Origin: Roseovarius bejariae
Lineage (GTDB): Bacteria; Pseudomonadota; Alphaproteobacteria; Rhodobacterales; Rhodobacteraceae
NCBI RefSeq assembly: GCF_009669325.1
Contig: NZ_SZWE01000001.1
Location: 1,426,402-1,490,401, forward strand
Direction: 5' to 3'
Length of the DNA: 64,000 nt
The notes under the pieces were generated by a model. It was not told the DNA's origin. It was given only the letters and a program-made list of their open reading frames with translations, and ran no database searches. Position 1 is the first letter of the stretch. Each line of letters opens with the position of its first letter. Below are positions 35,438 through 46,084 of this stretch, piece by piece. Made by a program: the position numbers and the translations under genes.

Positions 35438-36631
35438 ATGAACATCCATGAGTATCAGGCGAAGTCGCTTCTTCGCTCCTACGGTGCCCCGGTGTCGGAC
35501 GGCCGCGTCGTCCTGCGCGCCGAAGAGGCCAAGACAGCCGCAGGTGAACTCGACGGCCCCCTTTGGGTGGTCAAGGCGCAAATCCACGCCGGTGGACGCG
35601 GCAAGGGCACCTTCAAGGAACCCGGCGCCGGTGAAGCAGGCGGCGTTCGCCTTGCCAAATCGGTCGAAGAAGCCGCCGACGAGGCCAAGCGTATGCTGGG
35701 CCGCACATTGGTGACCAAGCAAACCGGCCCCGCCGGCAAGCAGGTCAACCGGATCTACATCGAAGACGGCTCCGGCATCGAAACCGAGATGTACCTCGCC
35801 CTGCTGGTCGATCGTCAAACCAGCCGCGTGTCCTTCGTCTGCTCGACCGAAGGCGGCATGGACATCGAAGAAGTCGCCGAAAAGACCCCCGAGAAAATCC
35901 TCAGCTTCTCGGTCGATCCGGCCACCGGCTACCAGCCCTTCCACGGGCGCCGCATCGCCTTCATGCTGGGCCTCGAAGGGCCGCAGGTGAAACAATGCGT
36001 CAAGCTGATGGGCACGCTCTACAAGATGTTCCTCGAAAAGGACATGGAGATGCTTGAGATCAACCCCCTGATCATCACCGACAAGGGCGATCTCAAATGC
36101 CTCGACGCCAAGATGGGCTTCGATTCCAACGCGGTCTACCGCCACGCTGACATCGCCGAGTTGCGCGACACCACCGAAGAAGACCCCAAAGAGCTTGAGG
36201 CCTCGAAATACGACCTCAACTATATCGCTCTGGACGGTGAAATCGGCTGCATGGTGAACGGCGCGGGCCTTGCCATGGCTACCATGGACATCATCAAGCT
36301 TTACGGCGCCGAGCCCGCCAACTTCCTCGACGTGGGCGGCGGGGCCACCAAGGAAAAAGTCACCGAAGCTTTCAAGATCATCACCTCCGATGAGAACGTC
36401 AAAGGCATCCTGGTCAACATCTTCGGCGGCATTATGCGCTGCGATGTGATCGCCGAAGGCGTGGTCGCCGCGGTCAAAGAGGTCGGCCTCAAGGTTCCGC
36501 TGGTTGTCCGCCTCGAAGGCACCAACGTCGAACAGGGCAAGGAGATCATCAACACCTCCGGCCTCGACGTGATCGCCGCCGACGACCTCAAGGATGGCGC
36601 CCAGAAAATCGTGAAAGCGGTCAAGGGCTGA
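35438..36631 (+). CDS. sucC: Succinyl-CoA synthetase beta subunit (ADP-forming)
   Basis: 397-residue ATP-grasp subunit that forms ATP and succinate from succinyl-CoA with SucD. Starts [32 protein letters not shown] is the nucleotide loop, [11 protein letters not shown] holds metal ligands, and [15 protein letters not shown] plus [15 protein letters not shown] are C-terminal domain motifs. GGGA precedes the ATG. First gene of the sucCD-sucAB cluster; paired operators lie upstream. Confidence 0.97.
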   Translation: MNIHEYQAKSLLRSYGAPVSDGRVVLRAEEAKTAAGELDGPLWVVKAQIHAGGRGKGTFKEPGAGEAGGVRLAKSVEEAADEAKRMLGRTLVTKQTGPAGKQVNRIYIEDGSGIETEMYLALLVDRQTSRVSFVCSTEGGMDIEEVAEKTPEKILSFSVDPATGYQPFHGRRIAFMLGLEGPQVKQCVKLMGTLYKMFLEKDMEMLEINPLIITDKGDLKCLDAKMGFDSNAVYRHADIAELRDTTEEDPKELEASKYDLNYIALDGEIGCMVNGAGLAMATMDIIKLYGAEPANFLDVGGGATKEKVTEAFKIITSDENVKGILVNIFGGIMRCDVIAEGVVAAVKEVGLKVPLVVRLEGTNVEQGKEIINTSGLDVIAADDLKDGAQKIVKAVKG

Positions 36632-36688
36632 TTATCAGGTGCGCAGACCCTGCGCACCTTCCCGGAATTTCCAAAGGAGAACGCCAAG

Positions 36689-37576
<888 letters not shown>

Positions 37577-37702
37577 ATCCTATCGCGGGGCGCAGCCATC
37601 ACAGGCCGTGCCCCGCCTTTCTCCTGCCAAAGCCTCACGACAGGCGCCCGCCCATGGGCCTCTCTCCTGAAGCTTTCAACGATCGGTCTGAAAGGACGCG
37701 CC

Positions 37703-40663
37703 ATGACGGATCAATCCCCAAACGACGTTTTCCATGCCTCTTCCTTCATGCAGGGGCATAACGCGGAATACCTCGAACAACTCTACGCCCGCTACGCCAA
37801 CGACCCCAATGCAGTTGATGAAGCATGGCAAAGCTTCTTTTCCCAACTGGGCGACGGCGAGGTTGACGTCAAGAAAGAGGCCGCAGGCCCCTCATGGGCG
37901 CGACCCGATTGGCCCCCCATGCCCGAGGACGACCTGACCGGCGCGCTGACCGGCGAATATCCTGCCGCGGCCGAGGCCAAGGAAGCCGGCAAGAAAATCA
38001 AGGACAAGGCCGCCGAGAAAGGCGTCGAGGTCTCCGACGACGCCATCAAGCGCGCCGTGCTCGATTCCGTCCGCGCCCTGATGCTGATCCGCGCCTACCG
38101 TATCCGCGGCCACCTCGAAGCCGAGCTTGACCCGCTGGGCCTGCGCAACCATGGCTACCGCCCCGAGCTTGATCCGAAATCCTACGGCTTCACCGACGCC
38201 GATCTCGATCGCCCGATCTTCATCGACAACGTGCTGGGCCTGCAAATCGCCTCGATCCGCGAGATTCTGGCCATCGTGCGCCGCACCTATTGCGGCACCT
38301 TCGCGCTGCAATACATGCACATCTCCAACCCCGAAGAGGCCGGCTGGCTCAAGGAGCGCATCGAAGGGTTCGACAAGGAAATCAAGTTCACCCGCGAAGG
38401 CCGCAAGGCCATCCTGAACAAGCTGGTCGAGGCCGAGGGTTTCGAGAAATACCTGCACGTCAAGTACATGGGCACCAAGCGGTTCGGCCTTGATGGCGGC
38501 GAAAGCCTGATCCCCGCGATGGAGCAGATCATCAAGCGCGGCGGCAACCTCGGCGTCAAGGAAATCGTCATCGGCATGCCCCACCGGGGCCGCCTGTCGG
38601 TGCTGGCCAACGTGATGGGCAAACCCTACCGCGCCATCTTCAACGAATTCCAGGGCGGCAGCTTCAAACCCGAGGACGTGGACGGTTCGGGTGACGTGAA
38701 ATACCACCTCGGCGCCAGCCACGACCGCGAATTCGACGGCAACAACGTCCACCTCAGCCTCACGGCGAACCCCTCGCACCTCGAAGCGGTAAACCCGGTG
38801 GTTCTGGGCAAGGTCCGCGCCAAGCAGGACCAGTTGAACGACGAAGACCGGATCAAGGTCCTGCCCATCCTGCTGCACGGCGACGCGGCATTTGCGGGTC
38901 AGGGCGTCGTGGCCGAATGTTTCGGCCTGTCTGGCCTCAAAGGCCACAAGACCGGCGGCACCATGCATATCGTGGTCAACAACCAGATCGGCTTTACCAC
39001 CGCGCCGCACTTCTCGCGCTCCTCGCCCTATCCCACCGACATCGCCCTGATGGTCGAGGCCCCGATTTTCCACGTCAACGGCGACGACCCCGAGGCCGTG
39101 GTCCACGCCGCCAAGGTCGCCACCGAGTTCCGCCAGAAATTCCACAAGGACGTGGTGATCGACATCTTCTGCTACCGCCGGTTTGGCCATAACGAGGGCG
39201 ACGAGCCCATGTTCACCAACCCGCTGATGTACAAGAAGATCAAGCAGCACAAGACGACGCTCTCGCTCTATACCGAACGGCTGGTCAAGGATGGCCTGAT
39301 CCCCGAAGGCGAGATCGAGGACATGAAAGCCGCCTTCCAGTCCCACCTCGCCGACGAATTCGAGGCCGGGAAGGAATACCGCCCCAACAAGGCCGACTGG
39401 CTGGATGGCAAGTGGTCCCACCTCGACAGCAAGGACGAGGATTACCAGCGCGGCGAAACCGCCATCAAACCCGAAACCTTCGAGGAAATCGGCAAATCGC
39501 TGTCCTCGGCCCCCGAGGGCTTCCCGCTGCACCGCACCGTGGGCCGGGTGCTCGAGGCCCGCGGCAAAATGTTCGAGACCGGCGAAGGCTTCGACTGGGC
39601 CACTGGCGAGGCGCTGGCCTTCGGCTCGCTCCTGACCGAAGGCTACCCCGTGCGCCTTGCAGGGCAAGACAGCACCCGCGGCACCTTCAGCCAACGCCAC
39701 TCGGGCCTGATCAACCAGGAAACCGAGGAGCGGTACTTCCCGCTCAACAACATCCGCAAGGGTCAGGCCCAATACGAAGTCATCGACTCGATGCTCAGCG
39801 AATACGCCGTTCTCGGGTTCGAATACGGCTTCTCGCTGGCCGAACCCAACGCCCTGACCCTGTGGGAGGCGCAGTTCGGCGATTTCGCCAACGGCGCCCA
39901 GATCATGTTCGATCAGTTCATCTCGTCGGGCGAAAGCAAATGGCTCCGCATGTCGGGCCTCGTCTGCCTGCTCCCGCACGGCTACGAAGGGCAAGGCCCC
40001 GAACACTCCTCGGCGCGGCTTGAACGCTTCCTCACCATGTGCGGGCAGGACAACTGGATCGTCGCCAACTGCACGACCCCGGCCAACTACTTCCACATCC
40101 TGCGCCGGCAGTTGCACCGCACCTTCCGCAAGCCGCTCATCATGATGACGCCGAAATCGCTCCTGCGTCACAAGATGGCGATCAGCAAGGCCGAGGAATT
40201 CACCACCGGCTCGTCGTTCCACCGCGTTCTCTGGGACGATGCCCAATACGGCAACTCGGAACTGGAACTGAAACCCGACAACAAGATCAAGCGCGTCGTC
40301 ATGTGCTCGGGCAAGGTCTATTACGACCTGCTGGAAGAACGCGACAAGCGCGGGCTCGACGATGTCTACATCCTGCGGATCGAGCAGTATTACCCGTTCC
40401 CCGCCATGTCGATGGTCAAGGAACTGGAACGCTTCAAGGGCGCCGAAATGGTCTGGTGTCAGGAAGAACCCAAGAACCAGGGGGCCTGGGCCTTCATCGA
40501 ACCCAACATCGAATGGGTGCTGCAACGTATCAAGGCCAAGCACACCCGCCCCACCTATGCCGGCCGCGCCGCCGCCGCCTCGCCCGCCACGGGCCTGGCC
40601 TCATCCCACAAAGCACAACAAGACGCGCTGGTTGATGCCGCGCTGACCATCGAAGGGAAATAA
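37703..40663 (+). CDS. sucA: 2-oxoglutarate dehydrogenase E1 component
   Basis: 986-residue thiamine diphosphate enzyme decarboxylating 2-oxoglutarate. It starts with the SucB-binding peptide SFMQGHNAEYLEQLYARY. YRIRGHLEAELDPLG, GMPHRGRLSVLANVMGKP, HGDAAFAGQGVVAECFG with NNQIGFTT (TPP/metal), and DSTRGTFSQRHSGLINQ mark the E1o core. A 126-bp spacer separates it from sucD; an AAAGGA site precedes the ATG. Works with SucB and Lpd as one complex. Confidence 0.98.
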   Translation: MTDQSPNDVFHASSFMQGHNAEYLEQLYARYANDPNAVDEAWQSFFSQLGDGEVDVKKEAAGPSWARPDWPPMPEDDLTGALTGEYPAAAEAKEAGKKIKDKAAEKGVEVSDDAIKRAVLDSVRALMLIRAYRIRGHLEAELDPLGLRNHGYRPELDPKSYGFTDADLDRPIFIDNVLGLQIASIREILAIVRRTYCGTFALQYMHISNPEEAGWLKERIEGFDKEIKFTREGRKAILNKLVEAEGFEKYLHVKYMGTKRFGLDGGESLIPAMEQIIKRGGNLGVKEIVIGMPHRGRLSVLANVMGKPYRAIFNEFQGGSFKPEDVDGSGDVKYHLGASHDREFDGNNVHLSLTANPSHLEAVNPVVLGKVRAKQDQLNDEDRIKVLPILLHGDAAFAGQGVVAECFGLSGLKGHKTGGTMHIVVNNQIGFTTAPHFSRSSPYPTDIALMVEAPIFHVNGDDPEAVVHAAKVATEFRQKFHKDVVIDIFCYRRFGHNEGDEPMFTNPLMYKKIKQHKTTLSLYTERLVKDGLIPEGEIEDMKAAFQSHLADEFEAGKEYRPNKADWLDGKWSHLDSKDEDYQRGETAIKPETFEEIGKSLSSAPEGFPLHRTVGRVLEARGKMFETGEGFDWATGEALAFGSLLTEGYPVRLAGQDSTRGTFSQRHSGLINQETEERYFPLNNIRKGQAQYEVIDSMLSEYAVLGFEYGFSLAEPNALTLWEAQFGDFANGAQIMFDQFISSGESKWLRMSGLVCLLPHGYEGQGPEHSSARLERFLTMCGQDNWIVANCTTPANYFHILRRQLHRTFRKPLIMMTPKSLLRHKMAISKAEEFTTGSSFHRVLWDDAQYGNSELELKPDNKIKRVVMCSGKVYYDLLEERDKRGLDDVYILRIEQYYPFPAMSMVKELERFKGAEMVWCQEEPKNQGAWAFIEPNIEWVLQRIKAKHTRPTYAGRAAAASPATGLASSHKAQQDALVDAALTIEGK

Positions 40664-40666
40664 CCC

Positions 40667-42199
40667 ATGACGACAGAAGTTCGCGTTCCCACCCTTGGCG
40701 AATCCGTGACCGAGGCCACGGTCGCCACATGGTTCAAACAACCGGGCGATGCCGTCGCCGCCGATGAAATGCTCTGCGAGCTGGAAACCGACAAGGTCAC
40801 GGTCGAGGTCCCCGCCCCCGCCGCTGGCACCATGGGCGAGATCGTCGCCAAGGAAGGCGACACCGTGGGCGTCGATGCCCTCTTGGCCACCATCGAGGCG
40901 GGCGAAGGCGCCGCACCGAAGAAAGAGGAAAAATCCGAAGCCAAAGCCGAGGCCCCCGCCGCCTCCGGTGGTTCGGACACCTCCGGTGACTCGATTGACG
41001 TGATGGTGCCCACCTTGGGCGAAAGCGTCTCCGAGGCGACCGTTTCCACGTGGTTCAAGAAGGTGGGCGATAGCGTCGCCGCCGATGAAATGCTCTGCGA
41101 GCTGGAAACCGACAAGGTCTCGGTCGAGGTCCCCGCACCTGCCGCCGGCACCCTGACCGAGATCATCGCCGACGAAGGCGCCACCGTGCAGGCAGGCGGC
41201 AAACTCGCCGTCATGGCCTCGGGCGACGGTGCCGCCGCCGCGGCCCCCGCCAAATCCGAGGACGCGCCTGCCGCCCCCGCCGCATCGGGTGGCTCCGGCA
41301 AGGATGTCGAAAACGCCCCCTCCGCGCAAAAGGCCATGGCCGAAAAAGGCCTCTCTCCCGATCAGGTCCAAGGCTCGGGCCGCGATGGCCGCGTGATGAA
41401 GGAAGACGTGGCCAAAGCCGCCGCAGCCGCCGCATCGGCCCCCGCCGCCTCCTCGGCTCCGGCGCAAGCGCCCCGCGCGCCGGTCTCCGCCGATGACGCC
41501 AGCCGCGAAGAGCGGGTCAAGATGACCCGCCTGCGCCAGACCATCGCCAAGCGCCTCAAGGACAGCCAGAACACCGCCGCCATGCTCACCACCTATAACG
41601 AGGTGGACATGACCGAGGTGATGGCCCTGCGCAACGAATACAAGGACGAGTTCCTCAAGAAACACGGCGTGAAACTGGGCTTCATGTCCTTCTTCACCAA
41701 GGCCTGCTGCCATGCCCTGAAAGAGGTCCCCGAGGTCAACGCCGAAATCGACGGCACAGATATCGTTTACAAGAACTTCGTGCACATGGGCATCGCCACC
41801 GGCACGCCAACCGGCCTCGTCGTCCCGGTGATCCGCGACGCCGATTCCATGGGCTTCGCCGCCATCGAGAAAGCCATCGGCGAAAAAGGCGCCCGCGCCC
41901 GGGATGGGAAGCTCTCCATGGCCGAAATGCAGGGCGGCACCTTCACGATCTCCAACGGCGGCGTCTACGGCTCGCTGATGTCCTCACCCATCCTCAACCC
42001 GCCGCAATCCGGTATCCTGGGCATGCACAAAATCCAGCAACGCCCGATGGTGGTCAACGGCGAAATCGTCGCCCGCCCGATGATGTACCTCGCGCTTTCC
42101 TACGACCACCGCATCGTCGACGGCAAAGGTGCCGTGACCTTCCTCGTGCGCGTCAAAGAAGCACTGGAAGATCCGCGGCGGTTGTTGATGGATTTGTAA
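40667..42199 (+). CDS. sucB: 2-oxoglutarate dehydrogenase E2 (dihydrolipoyl succinyltransferase) with two lipoyl domains
   Basis: 510-residue E2 core. Two lipoyl domains occur (about 3-76 and 108-181), each with the lipoylated lysine in ETDKV, then an E1/E3-binding domain ([21 protein letters not shown], about 216-245) and the catalytic domain with [12 protein letters not shown] near the C-terminus. Ala/Pro-rich linkers join them. E. coli SucB has one lipoyl domain; two make this one longer than usual. The two domain-coding stretches at 40754-40815 and 41075-41136 differ by one base in 62. Starts three bases after sucA. Confidence 0.97.
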   Translation: MTTEVRVPTLGESVTEATVATWFKQPGDAVAADEMLCELETDKVTVEVPAPAAGTMGEIVAKEGDTVGVDALLATIEAGEGAAPKKEEKSEAKAEAPAASGGSDTSGDSIDVMVPTLGESVSEATVSTWFKKVGDSVAADEMLCELETDKVSVEVPAPAAGTLTEIIADEGATVQAGGKLAVMASGDGAAAAAPAKSEDAPAAPAASGGSGKDVENAPSAQKAMAEKGLSPDQVQGSGRDGRVMKEDVAKAAAAAASAPAASSAPAQAPRAPVSADDASREERVKMTRLRQTIAKRLKDSQNTAAMLTTYNEVDMTEVMALRNEYKDEFLKKHGVKLGFMSFFTKACCHALKEVPEVNAEIDGTDIVYKNFVHMGIATGTPTGLVVPVIRDADSMGFAAIEKAIGEKGARARDGKLSMAEMQGGTFTISNGGVYGSLMSSPILNPPQSGILGMHKIQQRPMVVNGEIVARPMMYLALSYDHRIVDGKGAVTFLVRVKEALEDPRRLLMDL

Positions 42200-42206
42200 G
42201 ATTGTT

Positions 42207-42229
42207 AGGCGGGGTTAACCCCGCCTTTC
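42207..42229 (+). terminator. Terminator-like hairpin after sucB
   Basis: A perfect 20-bp palindrome made of AGGCGGGGTT and AACCCCGCCT, followed by TTCC, begins 7 bp after the sucB stop. Its short T-run leaves some read-through to lpd possible. It also splits sucB from the low-G+C gene that follows. Confidence 0.7.
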
Positions 42230-42347
42230 CGTTCCTATTAAGACGGGCTTCAGCGCGTCTCAATCGGCGGGGTTAGCCTATGAAATGGCCTCTAGATTTG
42301 AACACAGCTAGCACCTACCATCAATTCCGGTGGCCAAGGAGTGAGAT

Positions 42348-42764
42348 ATGAAGCTCCCATTCAAATCATCACAAGCACTGTTTGAGTATTGCAACAAATA
42401 TTTTGATGCTAAGATAATAAAGGGACTGGCACGACCAGCCTTGGTTCCCTCATCTGGCTTCATGGGAATAGAAAGCCATGTGACACCGACTGCCGATGGG
42501 CGTTTCAAATTAAGTCTGCTTGTTGCCGGTCCTCCAGATGGTTTCTTTTTAATCTCAGAAACTCTTAAACGTGGCAGTGAGCCGATCCTTCATGGCGATC
42601 TTGTCCTTTGGCTACCTCAAAAAGCCCCGCCTTTAATCGGCAAGGGCATGGTTGGCAAACTAACCGGCGATAAGCGAAGTAGTTGGTTTGGTCTGGTTGT
42701 TTCAAAAATTGCGCCCGAGATAAATGAAGAAGGCTGCTTCACGGAGATTTGCAAGTACTCATGA
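42348..42764 (+). CDS. Hypothetical protein of unusual base composition between sucB and lpd
   Basis: 138-residue protein, no family recognised. It has no signal peptide or membrane helix; distinctive stretches are FEYCNKYFDAKIIKGLARPALVPS and SSWFGLVVSKIAPEINEEGCF. The DNA has clearly more A+T and AT-ending codons (ATA, AAA, TTT, TTA) than any neighbour, which suggests recent acquisition. AAGGAG lies six bases before the ATG. Its TGA overlaps the MAPEG start as ATGA. DNA from about 42240 to 42347 has a similar shift. Confidence 0.78.
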   Translation: MKLPFKSSQALFEYCNKYFDAKIIKGLARPALVPSSGFMGIESHVTPTADGRFKLSLLVAGPPDGFFLISETLKRGSEPILHGDLVLWLPQKAPPLIGKGMVGKLTGDKRSSWFGLVVSKIAPEINEEGCFTEICKYS

Positions 42765-43156
42765 CCCCCGAACTCACCGCCCTCACCCTCGCCGCGTTGC
42801 TACAGGTCGTTCAATACGTCCTCTACGCGGTCCCGGCCAACCTCGAACTGGGCACCGGCTACACGACCTCCGCACGCGATCGCGCACCCTCCAAACAAAT
42901 GTCCGACCGCACCGCCCGCCTTGGCCGCGCCATGGACAACCATTTCGAAGGGCTGATCCTCTTTACCATCGCCTGCGTGGTGATCACGCTTGCGGGCAAA
43001 TCGTTCTGGTTCACCACGATCTGCGCCTTCACCTACCTCGGCGCGCGCGTCCTCTATATCCCCGCCTACGCCCTCGGGCTGCGTCCTTGGCGCTCCTACA
43101 TCTGGGCCTTGGGCTTCCTCGCCACCCTGCTCATGCTCCTCACGGCCCTCCTATGA
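42761..43156 (+). CDS. MAPEG family membrane protein
   Basis: 131-residue protein with four helices, of the MAPEG superfamily (membrane-associated eicosanoid/glutathione metabolism). LLQVVQYVLYAVPANLELG is followed by the family motif region RLGRAMDNHFEGLILFTIACVVI and ARVLYIPAYALGLRPWRSYIW. Bacterial members are often glutathione-linked but function here is unknown. G+C is high, like the core genome and unlike the preceding gene, whose stop it overlaps. Confidence 0.88.
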   Translation: MTPELTALTLAALLQVVQYVLYAVPANLELGTGYTTSARDRAPSKQMSDRTARLGRAMDNHFEGLILFTIACVVITLAGKSFWFTTICAFTYLGARVLYIPAYALGLRPWRSYIWALGFLATLLMLLTALL

Positions 43157-43159
43157 CCC

Positions 43160-43214
43160 TTCATCTTTCCCAAAATACTCCGGGGGGCCGCCGCAGGCGG
43201 CGGGGCAGAGCCCC
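43160..43214. repeat. Intergenic motif with two adjacent GC hairpins before lpd
   Basis: TTCATCTTTCCCAAAATACT followed by a G-run, then hairpins CCGCC-GCA-GGCGG (43188-43200) and GGGGC-AGA-GCCCC (43202-43214). Similar text occurs after genes in roseobacter genomes as far as I recall; only one copy is in this window. It may be a transcription or mRNA-end signal. Confidence 0.4.
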
Positions 43215-43287
43215 AAAATAAGACCGACCCTATACCGACATAAGACCGACGTGATACAGACGTCCTGAAAACGAAGGAAACAGACCC

Positions 43288-44676
43288 ATGGCAAATTATG
43301 ACGTGATCGTCATCGGCTCCGGCCCCGGCGGCTATGTCGCCGCCATCCGCTGCGCGCAACTCGGCCTGAAAACCGCCTGTGTGGAAGGCCGCGAAACATT
43401 GGGCGGCACCTGCCTCAACGTTGGCTGCATCCCCTCCAAGGCGCTGCTGCACGCCTCGCACCAATTGCACGAGGCCGAGCACAACTTCGCCAAGATGGGC
43501 CTCAAGGGCAAAAGCCCCTCGGTCGACTGGAAACAGATGCTCTCCTACAAGGATGACGTCATCGGCCAGAACACCAAGGGCATCGAATTCCTGTTCAAAA
43601 AAAACAAGATCGACTGGCTCAAGGGCTGGGGCTCCATCCCCGAGACGGGCAAGGTCAAGGTGGGCGACGAGGTCCATGAGGCCAAGAACATCATCATCGC
43701 CACCGGCTCCGAGGTCAGCACCCTGCCGGGCGTTGAGATCGACGAGAAAACCGTCGTTTCCTCCACCGGCGCGCTCGAACTGCCGAAGGTTCCCAAGAAA
43801 ATGGTGGTGATCGGCGCAGGCGTCATCGGGCTGGAACTGGGCTCGGTCTATTCGCGCTTGGGCGCCGAGGTGACCGTGGTGGAATTCCTCGATCATATCA
43901 CCCCGGGCATGGACGGCGAGGTGCAAAAGCAATTCCAGAAATTGCTTAAAAAACAAGGGCTCAAATTCATCATGGGGGCCGCCGTGCAATCGGTCGAAAC
44001 CCTGAAAACCAAGGCCAAGGTCAACTACAAGCTCCGCAAGGACGACAGCGAAGAGACGCTGGATGCCGATGTCGTGCTCGTCGCCACGGGCCGCAAACCC
44101 TTCACCGATGGCCTCGGCCTCGATGCGCTTGGCGTGAAAATGTCCGAGCGCGGCCAGATCGAAACCGACGATCAATGGCGCACCAATGTCGAGGGCATCT
44201 ACGCCATCGGCGACGCCATCGACGGCCCGATGCTCGCCCACAAGGCCGAGGATGAAGGCATGGCCGCCGCCGAGGTGATCGCGGGCAAGCACGGCCACGT
44301 GAATTACGGCGTCATCCCCGGTGTGATCTACACCCACCCCGAGGTCGCCAGCGTCGGCCAGACCGAGGAACAGCTCAAGGAAGCGGGCCGCGCCTACAAG
44401 GTCGGCAAGTTTTCCTTCATGGGCAATGGCCGCGCCAAGGCCAACTTCGCCGGTGACGGCTTCGTCAAACTGCTGGCCGACAAGGAAACCGATCGTATCC
44501 TTGGCGCGCATATCATCGGCCCGATGGCGGGCGACCTGATCCACGAGGTTTGCGTCGCCATGGAATTCGGCGCCGCCGCCGAGGATCTCGCCCTCACCTG
44601 TCACGCCCACCCCACCTATTCCGAAGCGGTGCGCGAAGCCGCCCTGGCCTGCGGCGACGGCCCGATCCACAGCTAA
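43288..44676 (+). CDS. lpdA: Dihydrolipoyl dehydrogenase (E3)
   Basis: 462-residue flavoprotein reoxidising dihydrolipoamide of SucB. FAD motif [20 protein letters not shown], redox disulfide [16 protein letters not shown] (Cys about 42 and 47), NAD motif [35 protein letters not shown] and the C-terminal catalytic His-Glu pair in [14 protein letters not shown]. Separated from sucB by two unrelated genes but on the same strand, then terminated. Confidence 0.97.
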   Translation: MANYDVIVIGSGPGGYVAAIRCAQLGLKTACVEGRETLGGTCLNVGCIPSKALLHASHQLHEAEHNFAKMGLKGKSPSVDWKQMLSYKDDVIGQNTKGIEFLFKKNKIDWLKGWGSIPETGKVKVGDEVHEAKNIIIATGSEVSTLPGVEIDEKTVVSSTGALELPKVPKKMVVIGAGVIGLELGSVYSRLGAEVTVVEFLDHITPGMDGEVQKQFQKLLKKQGLKFIMGAAVQSVETLKTKAKVNYKLRKDDSEETLDADVVLVATGRKPFTDGLGLDALGVKMSERGQIETDDQWRTNVEGIYAIGDAIDGPMLAHKAEDEGMAAAEVIAGKHGHVNYGVIPGVIYTHPEVASVGQTEEQLKEAGRAYKVGKFSFMGNGRAKANFAGDGFVKLLADKETDRILGAHIIGPMAGDLIHEVCVAMEFGAAAEDLALTCHAHPTYSEAVREAALACGDGPIHS

Positions 44677-44702
44677 GCCCGGGACGGGACCCCTGGACAA
44701 AG

Positions 44703-44730
44703 AAGGGCGGCCCTTGGGCCGCCCTTTTAT
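44703..44730. terminator. Intrinsic terminator after lpdA, probably bidirectional
   Basis: Perfect 11-bp stem AAGGGCGGCCC/GGGCCGCCCTT with a 2-nt loop and TTAT tail on the plus strand. The A-rich 5' side gives TTCTTT on the minus strand, so it can also serve the convergent PPOX gene. Confidence 0.9.
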
Positions 44731-44751
44731 CTTTGCGCAATGCCGATCACG

Positions 44752-45366
44752 TCACCACATGGTCCGTGCTGCGCGCTCGCTCCACTCGGCGTCATAGGCG
44801 GCCCCGCCTTCCTCGCCGCGGGTCTGCTCGGCCAATATCTCGCCCATCGTGGGCAGGCCCTTGCTGTCGTCGCGGCCCCAAATTCCCGCGCGCATACTGG
44901 CCCGCGCGCATTGGGCGTAAACCTCGCCGACCTTGATCACGATCACCGTGGCGGGCTGCTTGCCCTGACGGTTGAACATGGCGCGCAACTGCGCATCCGC
45001 CGTCACCCGCGCCTGCCCGTTGATCCGCACCACCGCATCCGATCCCGGCACCATGAACAGAAGCGATATGCGCCCGTCGCTGACGATATTGCGCAGGGTG
45101 TCCAGACGGTTATTGCCCCGCCAATCCGGCATGGCCAGCGTTTGGGCGTCCAGCTCGGTCACCACCGGGCCGTCCTCGCCACGGGGGCTGCCATCGGTGC
45201 CCTCGGTGCCAACGGTGGAGACGATGCAGTAGCGCGATTTGGCAATCCACTTGCGATAAAGCGGCGTCAGACGCGTTGCCACCTTGCGCAGACTGTTCGG
45301 ACTGGGCACCGGATACAGCGCCTCAAGGCTGGCGATATCCTCGATAAACTCAACCTTCGGGGTCAA
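44752..45366 (-). CDS. Pyridoxamine 5'-phosphate oxidase-like (PPOX) family protein
   Basis: 204-residue split-barrel flavin-type protein. It opens MTPKVEFIEDIASLEALY (TTG start). WIAKSRYCIVSTVGTEGTDGSPRGE, NNRLDTLRNIVSDGRISLLFMVPG, and VRINGQARVT are family features; FMN is the likely cofactor, substrate unknown. The TTG at 45364-45366 is chosen because AGGAGG lies six bases upstream; this makes it overlap the plsC 3' end by 17 bases. Confidence 0.87.
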   Translation of the reverse strand: MTPKVEFIEDIASLEALYPVPSPNSLRKVATRLTPLYRKWIAKSRYCIVSTVGTEGTDGSPRGEDGPVVTELDAQTLAMPDWRGNNRLDTLRNIVSDGRISLLFMVPGSDAVVRINGQARVTADAQLRAMFNRQGKQPATVIVIKVGEVYAQCARASMRAGIWGRDDSKGLPTMGEILAEQTRGEEGGAAYDAEWSERAARTMW

Positions 45367-46084
45367 ATCCGGCCTCCTGCATAAGTGCGTTCGAGGCGCT
45401 TTCCACCTCACCTTCCAGCCGCGCCATGAACGCGGCGCGAGACAACCCGCTTTCGATCCGCGGCAGAAACTCCACCACCGCCGTGCCGGGTTTGCGCATG
45501 ATCCCCTTACGCGGCCAGAACAGCCCCACGTTCGCCGCCACCGGCACGCAATCCTGCCCAAGCTCCTCGTAAAGAACCCCGGTGCCCACCTTGTAAGGCG
45601 CCTTCACCCCCGGCTTGATCCGCGTGCCCTGCGGGTAAATGATCAACTGCCCGGGCTGCTGGCGCCCCTTTGAAACATCGTCCACCATCTTCTTGATCGC
45701 TTGGCTGCGCTTGCCCCGGTCGACCGGCACACAACCGATCTTGAGGGCATATTGCCCGATCACCGGCGCATACATCAGCTCTCGCTTCATAATGAACTTG
45801 CCCGCCGGAAGGCTTGCGAAAATCAAGATGATGTCGAGGAAGGATTGATGCTTGGCCGCGATCAGCACTTCGTCCTTGGGCGGCGTGCCGCGCACCTCGG
45901 TCCGCAGGCCCACCATCCAGATCGCGGACCAGCGTACCACCCGGCACCACGTCTTGCAGGCCTCCAGTGCGCCCCGCCGACTGAACAGCGCCCAAGGCAG
46001 GAACAACAGGCCGATCACGGGCATCATCGCATAGATGAACACCACGAAGATCAGCGACCGAACCCATTGAATCGCATTGGTCAT
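45350..46084 (-). CDS. plsC: 1-acyl-sn-glycerol-3-phosphate acyltransferase family protein
   Basis: 244-residue membrane-bound acyltransferase making phosphatidic acid from lysophosphatidic acid. An N-terminal membrane anchor (LIFVVFIYAMMPVIGLLFLPW) precedes the catalytic HX4D motif KHQSFLD and the substrate motif IIYPQGTRIKPG. ATG 46082-46084 overlaps the ftsX stop (ATGA). Several plsC paralogues usually exist in this group, so the exact acyl preference is open. Confidence 0.92.
   Translation of the reverse strand: MTNAIQWVRSLIFVVFIYAMMPVIGLLFLPWALFSRRGALEACKTWCRVVRWSAIWMVGLRTEVRGTPPKDEVLIAAKHQSFLDIILIFASLPAGKFIMKRELMYAPVIGQYALKIGCVPVDRGKRSQAIKKMVDDVSKGRQQPGQLIIYPQGTRIKPGVKAPYKVGTGVLYEELGQDCVPVAANVGLFWPRKGIMRKPGTAVVEFLPRIESGLSRAAFMARLEGEVESASNALMQEAGFDPEG

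Noticed and set aside
37892..40543. An 883-codon open frame on the minus strand opposite sucA
   Set aside because: It mirrors the whole of sucA, which matches the E1 family end to end. Long antisense frames are common in G+C-rich genes with biased third positions.
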